NCBI GenBank assembly: GCA_902556065.1
Contig: CACDUV010000002.1
Span: 1 to 64,000, forward strand
Direction: 5' to 3'
Origin: an uncultured Pelagibacteraceae bacterium
GTDB taxonomy: Bacteria > Pseudomonadota > Alphaproteobacteria > Pelagibacterales > Pelagibacteraceae
DNA length: 64,000 nucleotides
Below, piece by piece: positions 29,512 to 39,019 of this stretch. The stretch's first letter is position 1; every line of letters begins with the position of its first letter. Under the pieces are notes generated by a model. That model was not told where the DNA came from and did not search any database. It saw only the letters and a list, made by a program, of their open reading frames with translations. The translations under genes and the position numbers were made by a program.

Positions 29512-31473
29512 TTAATAACTTAACTGTTTCAAATTTTTGTATTGTTTTAAAACTTCTGGGTTTGCTAAAGCCTCTCTGTTTTTAACAATGCTTCCTTCTA
29601 TAGTACTTTTAACTGCAAGCTCAACAATTTTACCACTTTTAGTTCTCGGAATATCTTTTACAACAATTACTTTACTAGGCACATGGCGAGGTGATGTATT
29701 AGTTTTTATTTGAGTTTTTATTCTATTAAGTAAAGTATCATTAAGTGCGTATCCATTAGTCATTACAACGAAAAGAATTATTCTTATATCGTTATCCCAA
29801 GATTGACCAACTACGAGTGCTTCTTTAATTTCTTCAAACTTTTCAACCTCTGAATATATTTCAGCAGTACCAAGCCTTACACCTCCTGGATTAAGGGTAG
29901 TATCAGATCTTCCATGTATAATAAAACCGTCGGTATTTTTTCTTTCAGCATAATCACCATGATGCCAAGTATTTTTATATCTATTGAAGTAAGCTTTTTT
30001 AAATTTTACATCATTTTTATCATTCCAAAATTTAAGAGGCATTGATGGAAATGGATTTTTACAAACAAGTTCACCTTTATAATTTTTTAAAGATTTACCT
30101 CTATCATTAAAGACATCAACGTCTAAACCTAACCCCGAATTCTGTATTTCACCAATATTTACTGGCTGGTATATATTTCCTAAAACAAAACAAGACACAA
30201 TATCTGTACCTCCTGAAATAGATGAGAGATGAACTTTCTTTTTAATATTTTTATAAACATATTTAAAACCTTCATTTGATAAAGGAGAACCTGTTGAACA
30301 GATTGTTTTTAGTTTTTGAAGTTTATATTTAAATTTAAGATTAGGTTCTAATTTTCTTAGAGCATCAATATATTTAGCACTAATTCCAAACAGAGTAATT
30401 TTTTCTCTTTGTGCTATTTTTAAAAGTAAATCATTTGTTTTATACATTGGAGAACCATCAAAAAGTACTATTGATGCCTTTGAAGCTAACGAACTAACTA
30501 ACCAATTCCACATCATCCAACCACAAGTGGTAAAATAAAATACATTATCATTCTCTTTTATATCACAATGTAATTGGTGTTCTTTTTTATGCTGAAGAAG
30601 AACTCCACCAGCTCTGTGACAAATACACTTTGGTTTTCCAGTTGTTCCACTTGAATATAAAATAGCTAACTCATTTTCAAAATCATACTTTTTGAAATTT
30701 ATTTTTTCAGATCGATTTTGAATAATTTCACGCCATTTTATTAATTTTATTTTCTTATATTTACTATGATTAGTGACATATTTTTTTCCAGGATAATTAA
30801 CAATCACAACATTTCTAATTGATGGAATTGATTTTAAAATTTCAGACAATCTCTCTAATACATTAATTTTTTTACCATTATAAAAATACTGATCTGTAAT
30901 GAATAAAACTCTTGGATTGATTTGAGAAAATCTTTCAACAACACCTTTAATACCAAAGTCAGGACTACATGATGACCAAATACTTCCTATAGCACTTGCT
31001 GCTATAAAAGCTTCAACTGTCTCGATAGTATTAGGCATATAGGCTGCAACTCTATCTCCTTTTTTAATTTTAATTTGTTTTAAAAAATTTACAATTTTGC
31101 CTGTGGTTAAATTTAATTCTCTCCAAGATTTTTCTTCTCTAAAGCCATTTTCACTTACAAAAGTAACTGCCTTATCATCATTATTTTTCGATAATAAATT
31201 CTCACCAAAATTTAACTTACTACCTGGTAGGAATAAATTTTTATAAAATATTTTAGATTTTTTAATGTTTTTTTTACTTTTCAATCCCTTAATTTCTGAA
31301 AATTCCCAGAAATAATTCCAAAACTCAGGTGAATTTTTAACAGTCCAATTTAAAAAAGTTTTGTAATTTAAATTAAATTTTTTTTTAATTTTTTTTGAAA
31401 TAAGTTTCTCAAAAGCATAAAGATTTGAATTTTTTTTCTCTTTTAAAGATGCTTCCCAAAGTTTATTGGTCAT
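29512..31473 (-). CDS. Acetoacetate--CoA ligase
   Basis: 653 aa AMP-forming ligase; LYSSGTTGKPKCICHRAGG, FTTCGWMMWNWLVS, SDTTLNPGGVRLGTAEIY; acetoacetyl-CoA synthetase-like organisation. Confidence 0.85.
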   Translation of the reverse strand: MTNKLWEASLKEKKNSNLYAFEKLISKKIKKKFNLNYKTFLNWTVKNSPEFWNYFWEFSEIKGLKSKKNIKKSKIFYKNLFLPGSKLNFGENLLSKNNDDKAVTFVSENGFREEKSWRELNLTTGKIVNFLKQIKIKKGDRVAAYMPNTIETVEAFIAASAIGSIWSSCSPDFGIKGVVERFSQINPRVLFITDQYFYNGKKINVLERLSEILKSIPSIRNVVIVNYPGKKYVTNHSKYKKIKLIKWREIIQNRSEKINFKKYDFENELAILYSSGTTGKPKCICHRAGGVLLQHKKEHQLHCDIKENDNVFYFTTCGWMMWNWLVSSLASKASIVLFDGSPMYKTNDLLLKIAQREKITLFGISAKYIDALRKLEPNLKFKYKLQKLKTICSTGSPLSNEGFKYVYKNIKKKVHLSSISGGTDIVSCFVLGNIYQPVNIGEIQNSGLGLDVDVFNDRGKSLKNYKGELVCKNPFPSMPLKFWNDKNDVKFKKAYFNRYKNTWHHGDYAERKNTDGFIIHGRSDTTLNPGGVRLGTAEIYSEVEKFEEIKEALVVGQSWDNDIRIILFVVMTNGYALNDTLLNRIKTQIKTNTSPRHVPSKVIVVKDIPRTKSGKIVELAVKSTIEGSIVKNREALANPEVLKQYKNLKQLSY

Positions 31474-31647
31474 TTTTATTTTATTAATTTACTATTATAG
31501 AATTAATCTCAATTATGATATTCTCATTAATATTAATATAAAAATGAGAACTTTTTACCCTCCGATTCGGTCATGTTTTAGTCTATTTTTGTTCTTTAAC
31601 ACTAACAATATCTGGTAGGTAAAAAAAAATATACACCAAAGATAGAA

Positions 31648-34125
31648 ATGCCTAAAAATAAAATTACAGCTGTTCTTGGTCCAACAAACACAGGTAAAAC
31701 TCATCTTGCAATTGATACAATGCTATCTTTTGACAGTGGAATGATTGGGTTCCCATTAAGATTATTAGCAAGAGAGGTTTACGATAAAGTAATAAAAAAA
31801 ATAAGTATAGACAAAGTTGCTTTAATAACTGGTGAAGAAAAAATAATTCCTACGAATGCAAAATATTATTTATGCACAGTAGAATCAATGCCTATGGAAA
31901 AGCATTTGGATTTTGTGGGCGTAGATGAAATCCAAATGTGTGCAGATCATGAAAGAGGTCACATATTTACAGATAGACTATTAAATTTAAGAGGTGAAAA
32001 ACTTACGATGTTAATGGGTTCTAGCACTATTAAAAATATTATATCTAAATTAAACGAAGATATAGAATTTATTAATAGAGATAGATTATCAAAACTCACC
32101 TACGCTGGACATAAAAAAATATCAAGAATAAATAGAAAAACTGCAATCATAGCTTTTTCAGCGGAGGAAGTTTACGCAATAGCAGAATTAATAAGAAGAC
32201 AAAAGGGTGGGGCAGCTATAGTTATGGGTTCATTAAGTCCCAAAACAAGGAATGCTCAAGTAGAGCTTTATCAATCTGGAGATGTTGACTTTTTAGTGGC
32301 CACTGACGCTATTGGAATGGGAATAAATATGGATCTAGATTATGTATATTTTTCAAACCTTAAAAAATTTGATGGAAAAAAATTAAGAAAATTAAATTTA
32401 TCAGAAATAGGTCAAATAGCAGGAAGGGCTGGAAGATATTTAAACGATGGTGGTTTTGGAATTACTGGTGATTGCAAAGAAATTTCCCCTGAAGAAGTAG
32501 AATTAATTGAAGGACATAAATTTGAGGAGATAAGAACTTTATTCTGGAGAAACTCTGATCTAAATTTTAATAACCCAAATTCACTTATTAGAAGTCTTGA
32601 AGAAAGACCTCAGATGGAGTGGTTAAGAAAAGTTCATGAATGTGAAGATGAAAGAGCGTTAAAGTATTTTTTAAAAAATGAAAAAAATAATCTAGAATTT
32701 AACGAAAGAACACTTAAATCATTATGGGAATGTTGTCAGATACCTGATTTTGTTAAAAAAACCTACGGCAATCATTATGAAGTGATCAGAAATGTTTTTA
32801 AATTTTTAAATAGTGAAAAAGGTCTAATTTCAGACGATTATATGAGAATACAGCTCATGAAACTAGATAAATTAGATGGAAATGTAGATTCTTTATCAAA
32901 TAGAATTGCAAATGTGAGAACTTGGTCTTATGTTTCTAATAAAAATAATTGGGTAGAAAATCAAAATTACTGGATAGAAAAAACAAAACATTTAGAAGAT
33001 AGACTCTCAGACAGACTTCATGAAGAACTTACCAAGACTTTCATTGATAAAAGAGCAAGTATACTTGCAAGAGGTTTAAAACAAGATATGGAATTTAAAA
33101 CTGAAATACTACAGAACAATGATGTTAAAATTGACGAGCAGTTTATTGGTAAGATCAAAGGGTTAAAATTAGAATTAGATTTAAAAAAAGGCTCTCTGGA
33201 AACTGATATCAAATCATTAAAAAAAGCTGCTAGACAATCTATTGGGCCTGAGTTTGATAAAAGAATTCAATCAATTATAGACACAGGATTAATAGATTTG
33301 AAAGAAGACTTTAAAATCTATTGGAATGAATTTCCAATCGCTAAACTATTACCAGGTAATGATTATTTAAGTCCTAATTTTAGTTTAGTTGTTGATGATA
33401 TTATTGAACAAAATCCAAAACGAAAACTAAGTGATTTTATTCAAAAATGGCTAAACTCAAAAATAAGTAATACCTTAAAAAGTTTAATCGATTTAAAAAA
33501 TATTAAAGAGGATAAGTCATCAATTAAAGCTTTAGCTTATCAGCTTTATGAAAATAATGGTGTTTTAAAAAGAGAGCAAGTTTCTGATTATCTAAAAAAT
33601 CTTGAACAAATTGATAGAAAAGTACTTAGAGAATTAGGTGTAAAATTTGGAAGATACCACGTATTCCTTTATCAACTTATAAAACCAGATGCTGTATCTT
33701 TGAGAACTGTATTGTGGAAAAATTTCCATCAAAAATTCTATAATTTAAAACCGCCAACTTTTGGATTAAATTTTCTAGAAGATAAAGATTCTAAAAATAA
33801 AAACTTTATGCTTTTGTGTGGATTTGAAAAATTTGACAATCTTTTTGTAAGAATAGATATTCTTGAAAGACTCTTTGTACAAATAATTAACGCTACTTCA
33901 AAAGAAAATAACGAAATAAAAATGATACCTGAGATGTTAAATCTCTTAGGTTGCAGCAAAGAGAAATTTAAAAAATTATTACAAAAAATGGGTTATAAAA
34001 CTTATGAGAAAGACCAAGATATGTTTTTCAAATACAATCCTGTTAAAAAATTTAAAAAGATACAGAACATAAAAGTTTCAAATGAAAATCCATTTAAAGT
34101 TCTTAAAAATCTAAAGTTGGGTTAA
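31648..34125 (+). CDS. SUV3-like superfamily 2 RNA helicase
   Basis: 825 aa; AVLGPTNTGKTHLAID (Walker A), VDEIQM, IGQIAGRAGRY; matches alphaproteobacterial/mitochondrial SUV3-like helicases. Confidence 0.88.
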   Translation: MPKNKITAVLGPTNTGKTHLAIDTMLSFDSGMIGFPLRLLAREVYDKVIKKISIDKVALITGEEKIIPTNAKYYLCTVESMPMEKHLDFVGVDEIQMCADHERGHIFTDRLLNLRGEKLTMLMGSSTIKNIISKLNEDIEFINRDRLSKLTYAGHKKISRINRKTAIIAFSAEEVYAIAELIRRQKGGAAIVMGSLSPKTRNAQVELYQSGDVDFLVATDAIGMGINMDLDYVYFSNLKKFDGKKLRKLNLSEIGQIAGRAGRYLNDGGFGITGDCKEISPEEVELIEGHKFEEIRTLFWRNSDLNFNNPNSLIRSLEERPQMEWLRKVHECEDERALKYFLKNEKNNLEFNERTLKSLWECCQIPDFVKKTYGNHYEVIRNVFKFLNSEKGLISDDYMRIQLMKLDKLDGNVDSLSNRIANVRTWSYVSNKNNWVENQNYWIEKTKHLEDRLSDRLHEELTKTFIDKRASILARGLKQDMEFKTEILQNNDVKIDEQFIGKIKGLKLELDLKKGSLETDIKSLKKAARQSIGPEFDKRIQSIIDTGLIDLKEDFKIYWNEFPIAKLLPGNDYLSPNFSLVVDDIIEQNPKRKLSDFIQKWLNSKISNTLKSLIDLKNIKEDKSSIKALAYQLYENNGVLKREQVSDYLKNLEQIDRKVLRELGVKFGRYHVFLYQLIKPDAVSLRTVLWKNFHQKFYNLKPPTFGLNFLEDKDSKNKNFMLLCGFEKFDNLFVRIDILERLFVQIINATSKENNEIKMIPEMLNLLGCSKEKFKKLLQKMGYKTYEKDQDMFFKYNPVKKFKKIQNIKVSNENPFKVLKNLKLG

Positions 34126-34129
34126 TTTA

Positions 34130-34546
34130 ATGTTTTTTAAAAATACAGATCAAAAAGAAGAGAATAATTTTATAATAAAAGTTTGTGCTTTATTAATCCA
34201 TGCAGCAAAAATAGATGAAAATTATACAGATAAGGAAGAAGACATAATTAAAAAAACACTTTTAGAGTTGGGACTAGAAAATGAAAAAATCATAAAAACT
34301 ATCCAAAATGCAAAAATTATTGAGGAAAATTCAAACCAGATTTTGGACTTCACCAAGGAAATTAAAAATCTACCTGAAACCGATAAAATTAAAATTGTAG
34401 AAGCTCTTTGGTCAATTATTTACTCTAATGAAGATGCTGATATGTATGAAACAAATCTCATGAGAAGGTTGGCGGGACTTTTATACATTGACAGTAAAAC
34501 TATGGGAGATATTAAGCATAGAATAAAAACGGAAAGTAAAGAGTGA
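34130..34546 (+). CDS. TerB-like tellurite-resistance family domain protein
   Basis: 138 aa helical protein; [33 protein letters not shown], TerB-like pattern. Confidence 0.65.
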   Translation: MFFKNTDQKEENNFIIKVCALLIHAAKIDENYTDKEEDIIKKTLLELGLENEKIIKTIQNAKIIEENSNQILDFTKEIKNLPETDKIKIVEALWSIIYSNEDADMYETNLMRRLAGLLYIDSKTMGDIKHRIKTESKE

Positions 34547-34869
34547 CTTATATTGTAAACGATAATTGTATTAAGTGTAAACTTACTGATTGTGTAGATG
34601 TTTGTCCGGTTGATTGTTTTTACGAAGGTAAAAATATGCTTGTAATTAAACCGGATGAGTGTATAGATTGTGGCGTTTGTGAACCAGAGTGCCCAGTTGA
34701 TGCTATAAAAGCTGATACTGAACCTGGAAGCGAAAAATGGTTAGAAATTAATAAAAAATATTCAGAAATCTGGCCAAACATAAGTGAGAAAAAAGATCCT
34801 CCTGCGGATCATGAAAAATTTAAAAATGAGAAAAATAAGTACGAAAAGTATTTTAAAGAAAATCTTTAA
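34543..34869 (+). CDS. fdxA: Ferredoxin (FdxA-type 3Fe-4S/4Fe-4S)
   Basis: 108 aa, GTG start; [21 protein letters not shown] ... [16 protein letters not shown]. Confidence 0.94.
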   Translation: MTYIVNDNCIKCKLTDCVDVCPVDCFYEGKNMLVIKPDECIDCGVCEPECPVDAIKADTEPGSEKWLEINKKYSEIWPNISEKKDPPADHEKFKNEKNKYEKYFKENL

Positions 34870-34888
34870 AGGTAAATCAGAAAAAGAA

Positions 34889-35734
34889 ATGAAAAAAAAA
34901 GTTAAAAAGAAAAAAGTAACTAAAGTTAAAAAAGTTGCAAAACCAAAAACAAAAAAAGTTAAAAAAGTTTCAGTAAAAAAAAATAAAAAAGTCCTAAAAA
35001 AAATTCCAAATAAATCAGCTAAATTAAAAAAAGTTGAAAAAACTACTCAAAGATCAGATGAAACAAAAGTAGATAATTTAAGAATATCAAAAACTAACGA
35101 GATTAAACCTGAGATAAAAAAGGTTAAAAAACAAGAAACTGAAAAAAGAGAATTTAAAATTAAAGATTACGTTGTTTATCCAAAACACGGTGTTGGTCAA
35201 ATTACAGAATATAAAAAGATAAATATTGGTGGAATTGATGTCGAAACATACGTAATAAAATTTGAAAAGGATAAAGCTAATGGTATGGTACCTGTAAACA
35301 AGCAGTCCCACTTAAGACCTTTAGCGACAATTAATCAAGTGAATAAATGTATCTCTATATTAAAAAGCAAACCAAAGATCAAAAGATCAATGTGGAGCAG
35401 AAGAGCACAAGAATACGAAGCAAAAATTTCATCAGGCAAAATCTACGAATTAGCTGAAGTTGTAAGAGATCTTAACAAAGGAGATGATCTTATGGTTGAT
35501 CAATCTTATAGTGAAAGACAATTATTCGAAAAAGCTTATGAGAGAATGCAGTCAGAATTTCAGATAATTTTAAATTTATCTCCAGATGACACTCAAAAAA
35601 AATTAGACAAAGCATTAAAGAGAAATATTGCTGGACAAGTACAAACAAGTAGTAGTAGCACTCCTAAAACTCCAACTACTGATTTACCTGTCGAAGAACC
35701 TATTTCTGACACTGACGAACCTATAGACGAATAA
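34889..35734 (+). CDS. CarD/CdnL family transcriptional regulator with a long Lys-rich N-terminal extension
   Basis: ATG at 34889 gives MKKKVKKKKVTKVKKVAKPKTKKVKKVSVKK..., then the CarD domain FKIKDYVVYPKHGVGQITEYKKINIGGIDVETYVIKF. The track start at 34784 overlaps fdxA and is unlikely. Confidence 0.9.
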   Translation: MKKKVKKKKVTKVKKVAKPKTKKVKKVSVKKNKKVLKKIPNKSAKLKKVEKTTQRSDETKVDNLRISKTNEIKPEIKKVKKQETEKREFKIKDYVVYPKHGVGQITEYKKINIGGIDVETYVIKFEKDKANGMVPVNKQSHLRPLATINQVNKCISILKSKPKIKRSMWSRRAQEYEAKISSGKIYELAEVVRDLNKGDDLMVDQSYSERQLFEKAYERMQSEFQIILNLSPDDTQKKLDKALKRNIAGQVQTSSSSTPKTPTTDLPVEEPISDTDEPIDE

Positions 35735-35777
35735 AAAAAAACGCCTCTCACAAAAAAGTTATGAGAAGCGTTTTTTG
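35735..35777. terminator. Bidirectional Rho-independent terminator between carD and the convergent Lys-rich mini-gene
   Basis: AAAAAACGC-C-TCTCA...TGAGA-A-GCGTTTTTT. Confidence 0.85.
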
Positions 35778-35794
35778 TAAAGAATACTAAGTTC

Positions 35795-35893
35795 TTATTT
35801 TCTTCTTCTTTTTTTAGCTTTCTTAGCTTTCTTTGCTTTTTTCTTAGCTTTTTTCTTAGTTTTCTTTGCCGCTTTTTTTCTTTTCTTAGGCAT
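35795..35893 (-). CDS. 32-aa Lys/Arg/Ala-rich basic mini-protein, histone-H1-tail-like
   Basis: ATG...TAA translates MPKKRKKAAKKTKKKAKKKAKKAKKAKKRRRK; strong Shine-Dalgarno AGGGAG upstream (aaaaaGGGAGctaaagATG). Below the length cutoff of the supplied ORF track. Confidence 0.8.
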   Translation of the reverse strand: MPKKRKKAAKKTKKKAKKKAKKAKKAKKRRRK

Positions 35894-35916
35894 CTTTAGC
35901 TCCCTTTTTAGTTTAA

Positions 35917-35933
35917 CGAATCAAATTGATTCG
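35917..35933. promoter_or_regulatory. Perfect palindrome CGAATCAA-A-TTGATTCG upstream of the Lys-rich mini-gene
   Basis: 8-bp perfect arms with a 1-nt centre, 24 bp upstream of the start codon; contains two GANTC sites. Confidence 0.6.
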
Positions 35934-36092
35934 CTATTAACTTATTTTTATTTTTTTATACAACTTATGTCAAATCATTAATTAAAAGGGAATTTTTTAA
36001 AAAATTATTTTTTATTTTTATTTTTTTATAAAAAATTTTTTATTAATTTAGTTAATGTTTATGCGGTAAATAAACTATTAATTTAAAGTTAT

Positions 36093-37790
36093 TTAATAAA
36101 GATTTTCTATTTCACTTTTATACTTTTGAATAATTTTATATCTTTTTAACTTTAAAGTTGGTGTCATTAATCCATTTTCAATTGTAAATTGATCTTTAGT
36201 TACAAAATATTTTTTTATTTTTTCTATCTTAGATAAATTTTTATTTATTATTTCTATTTCTTTTAAAATATTTTCATCAGAAAAATTACTTGAATCTTTA
36301 TTTAAAACTAAAATAGCTACTAAGTAAGGTTTATTATCTCCATAAACTAATGCTTGCTCAACAAATTCAATTTTAAGCAAATCATTTTCAACTTTTACAG
36401 GAGAAATATTATCACCACCTGGTGTAATTAAGATATCTTTCTTTCTATCAGTAATTTTCAAATAACCATTTTCAAAATGCCCTATATCTCCAGTATATAA
36501 CCAGCCGTCCTTTAAAACTTTTTCGGTTTCTTCTTTTTTATTCCAATAACCTATCATGACATTTTCACCTTTAACCAGAATTTCACCATCATCAGCAATT
36601 TTTACTTCATTGCCACTAAACGCAGGACCTACTGTATCAATCCTTATATCTTTTATTGGATTGCAACTAACAACTGGAGAAGTTTCAGTCAAACCATACC
36701 CTTGCAAAGTTGGTAGCCCTATCGAATTTAAAAAAACACCTACTTCTTTATCCAATGCACCCCCTCCAGAAATAAATGCTTTTAACGAACCTCCAAATTG
36801 AGCCTTTATTTTCTTTCTAACTATTTTTTCACAAATCGTATTTTGCACTTTTTCGAAAAAAGTAAGTTTTTGTTTAGATAGTACTTTTTCTCCAAGATAA
36901 AGCATTTTGTTTATTAAAGATTTTTTAAAACCAGTGGCTTTATTAAAAGTTGAATTAATTTTTTGATAAAGATTCTGGTAAAATCTTGGAACTGCTGTCA
37001 TGATATCAGGGCTACATTCTCCCATATTTTTTATTAACTTGTCTATACTTTCTGCATAATAAACTTCGGCACCTATTGCTATCTGAACAAACTGAACAGT
37101 ATGTTCATAAGAATGAGATAATGGTAACCAAGTTAGGAATTTTGGTTTGTAGGATATTATTTCTTTTAAAAGTGAAATAGATCCTTCACAATTATTTAGA
37201 ATTCCTCCGTGGCTCAGCATTACTCCCTTAGGGTTACCTTGAGTTCCTGATGTATAAATAATACAAGCTATATCTTTCCTTGAAATTTTTAGTTTTAAAA
37301 AATCAATCTCCTCATAATTAGTCTTCAAAAAAATATCTTTTATATATCTAGTATCTGATTGACTGTCTATTTGATCAAAAGAAATAATTTTTTTTATAAA
37401 TGATTTTGTTGAAATTATATTTTTAATTTTATTATATTGAACTTGATCTGAAACAATTATTACTGAAGGATTACAATCATCAATTAAATATTCATAATCT
37501 CTCTCAGTGTAAGTAGTATATGCAGGAACTGTAATTCCACCTGCTAACATTATTGCTAAATCAGATATCATCCATTCAGGTCTATTTTCTGAAATTAATA
37601 AACATCTATCTTGTTTTTGAATTAAAGATTTTAATTCATCACTTACTTTTAAAATATTCAAATAAGTATCTTTCCATGAAAACTTTTCATTTGGATATTT
37701 TAAAGATTTAAGAAAAATCTGATCTGTTTTCTCTTTTTTATACTGATTATAAAATAGTTCTAAAAGATTATTTTGGTTTTTTATATTCAT
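36093..37790 (-). CDS. AMP-dependent long-chain acyl-CoA synthetase
   Basis: IIYTSGTQGNPKGVMLSHGGIL, LQGYGLTETSPVVS, DGWLYTGDIG. The start is moved to MNIKNQ because the listed N-terminus lies in tRNA-Leu. Confidence 0.9.
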   Translation of the reverse strand: MNIKNQNNLLELFYNQYKKEKTDQIFLKSLKYPNEKFSWKDTYLNILKVSDELKSLIQKQDRCLLISENRPEWMISDLAIMLAGGITVPAYTTYTERDYEYLIDDCNPSVIIVSDQVQYNKIKNIISTKSFIKKIISFDQIDSQSDTRYIKDIFLKTNYEEIDFLKLKISRKDIACIIYTSGTQGNPKGVMLSHGGILNNCEGSISLLKEIISYKPKFLTWLPLSHSYEHTVQFVQIAIGAEVYYAESIDKLIKNMGECSPDIMTAVPRFYQNLYQKINSTFNKATGFKKSLINKMLYLGEKVLSKQKLTFFEKVQNTICEKIVRKKIKAQFGGSLKAFISGGGALDKEVGVFLNSIGLPTLQGYGLTETSPVVSCNPIKDIRIDTVGPAFSGNEVKIADDGEILVKGENVMIGYWNKKEETEKVLKDGWLYTGDIGHFENGYLKITDRKKDILITPGGDNISPVKVENDLLKIEFVEQALVYGDNKPYLVAILVLNKDSSNFSDENILKEIEIINKNLSKIEKIKKYFVTKDQFTIENGLMTPTLKLKRYKIIQKYKSEIENLY

Positions 37791-37796
37791 AAACTT

Positions 37797-37881
37797 TGGT
37801 GGGCGAAGAGAGAATCGAACTCTCACTTCTTGCGAAACACGATTTTGAGTCGTGCGCGTCTACCAGTTCCGCCATTCGCCC
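37797..37881 (-). tRNA. tRNA-Leu (anticodon CAA), CCA encoded
   Basis: Minus strand GGGCGAATGGCGGAACTGGTAGACGCGCACGACTCAAAATCGTG...GAGAGTTCGATTCTCTCTTCGCCCACCA; long variable arm; anticodon loop CTCAAAA. Confidence 0.95.
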
Positions 37882-37938
37882 AATAAATTAAATTATATTT
37901 AAATAGTATAAGAACTAAAATTATATTAAAACCAAAAA

Positions 37939-38544
37939 ATGTTCCAAAGTCTTTACAAAAAGTGTTTAAATTTAGCTGCTCACAAAAGTTCAAATTTATA
38001 CCTAGGTATAGTTTCCTTCATTGAAAGTTCATTTTTTCCTATACCACCAGATGTAATGATAATTCCAATGGTGATTGCAAAAAAAAAAGAATATTTTAAA
38101 ATATTTTTAATCGCTTCTATATTTTCAGTTTTGGGAGGAATTTTTGGATATTTGATAGGTTATTTGTTTTATGATTTAGCTATTCATGTGATTGAATTTT
38201 ATAGTTATGAAAATAAATTAGAAAGTTTAAAAATAAGTTTGTCTGAAGGATCAGGTTTTTTTGCCTGGCTAAGTATACTTTTTCTAGCTGGATTTACTCC
38301 ACTTCCCTATAAAGCATTCACGATTGCAAGCGGTATTGTTACTTTTAATTTCCCTGTATTTATTATTGTAAGTTTAATCTCTAGAAGTTTGAGGTTTTTT
38401 ATAGTTTCTTATTTATCTTATAAATTTGGTGATTTATTTACTGAATTCATGGAAAAGCATGGATCAAAATGGTTCACTATAATTGGAATTTTAATAGTTA
38501 TAGTATTAGGAATTATATTTTTAATTTTTAAATTTAATGCTTAA
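37939..38544 (+). CDS. YqaA/DedA family membrane protein
   Basis: 201 aa; SFIESSFFPIPPDVMIIPMVIAKKKEYFKIFLIASIFSVLGGIFGYLIGY. Confidence 0.85.
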   Translation: MFQSLYKKCLNLAAHKSSNLYLGIVSFIESSFFPIPPDVMIIPMVIAKKKEYFKIFLIASIFSVLGGIFGYLIGYLFYDLAIHVIEFYSYENKLESLKISLSEGSGFFAWLSILFLAGFTPLPYKAFTIASGIVTFNFPVFIIVSLISRSLRFFIVSYLSYKFGDLFTEFMEKHGSKWFTIIGILIVIVLGIIFLIFKFNA

Positions 38545-39019
38545 TAACAAATCATTGTTGCTTAACCTAATTTTATTTGTCAGTTTTGTTGCTTTGATAT
38601 CAGCATTCTTTATTGAGTATGTTTTAGGTCATCAACCATGCAATCTGTGTATTTTAGAAAGAATTCCATATGTAGTTGCAATAATAATTATACTTTTGAA
38701 TTATAAATTTTCTCATTTTGAAAAACTATTTTTGGTTTTATTAATAGTAGTTTTTTTAACAGCTACCATCTTATCAGCTTATCATTTTGGTATTGAACAA
38801 GGATTTATTGAGGAATCTCTAGTTTGTGACCTTAAAAATGGCTCAGGAGTAACTTCAAAAGAAGAAATTTTAAAACAATTGCGAGAACAAAAAGTAAGCT
38901 GCAAAGATGTAACATTTAAAATTTTTGGATTATCTCTTACAACTTATAATATTGTAATTTCTATATTAATTACAATCAATACATTAAAGATTTATTTAAA
39001 CTATGCCAAAAGTAAGTAA
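38537..39019 (+). CDS. DsbB-type disulfide bond formation protein
   Basis: 160 aa, 4 TM; CNLCILERIPY motif and a downstream Cys pair. Confidence 0.88.
   Translation: MLNNKSLLLNLILFVSFVALISAFFIEYVLGHQPCNLCILERIPYVVAIIIILLNYKFSHFEKLFLVLLIVVFLTATILSAYHFGIEQGFIEESLVCDLKNGSGVTSKEEILKQLREQKVSCKDVTFKIFGLSLTTYNIVISILITINTLKIYLNYAKSK

Noticed and set aside
31544-31618. 24-aa ORF MRTFYPPIRSCFSLFLFFNTNNIW upstream of the helicase
   Set aside because: No RBS, no leader-peptide codon bias for a regulatory amino acid; most likely chance.
37791-37826. N-terminal extension MRVRFSLRPPKF of the acyl-CoA synthetase ORF
   Set aside because: Lies inside tRNA-Leu; true start is probably MNIKNQ at 37790.
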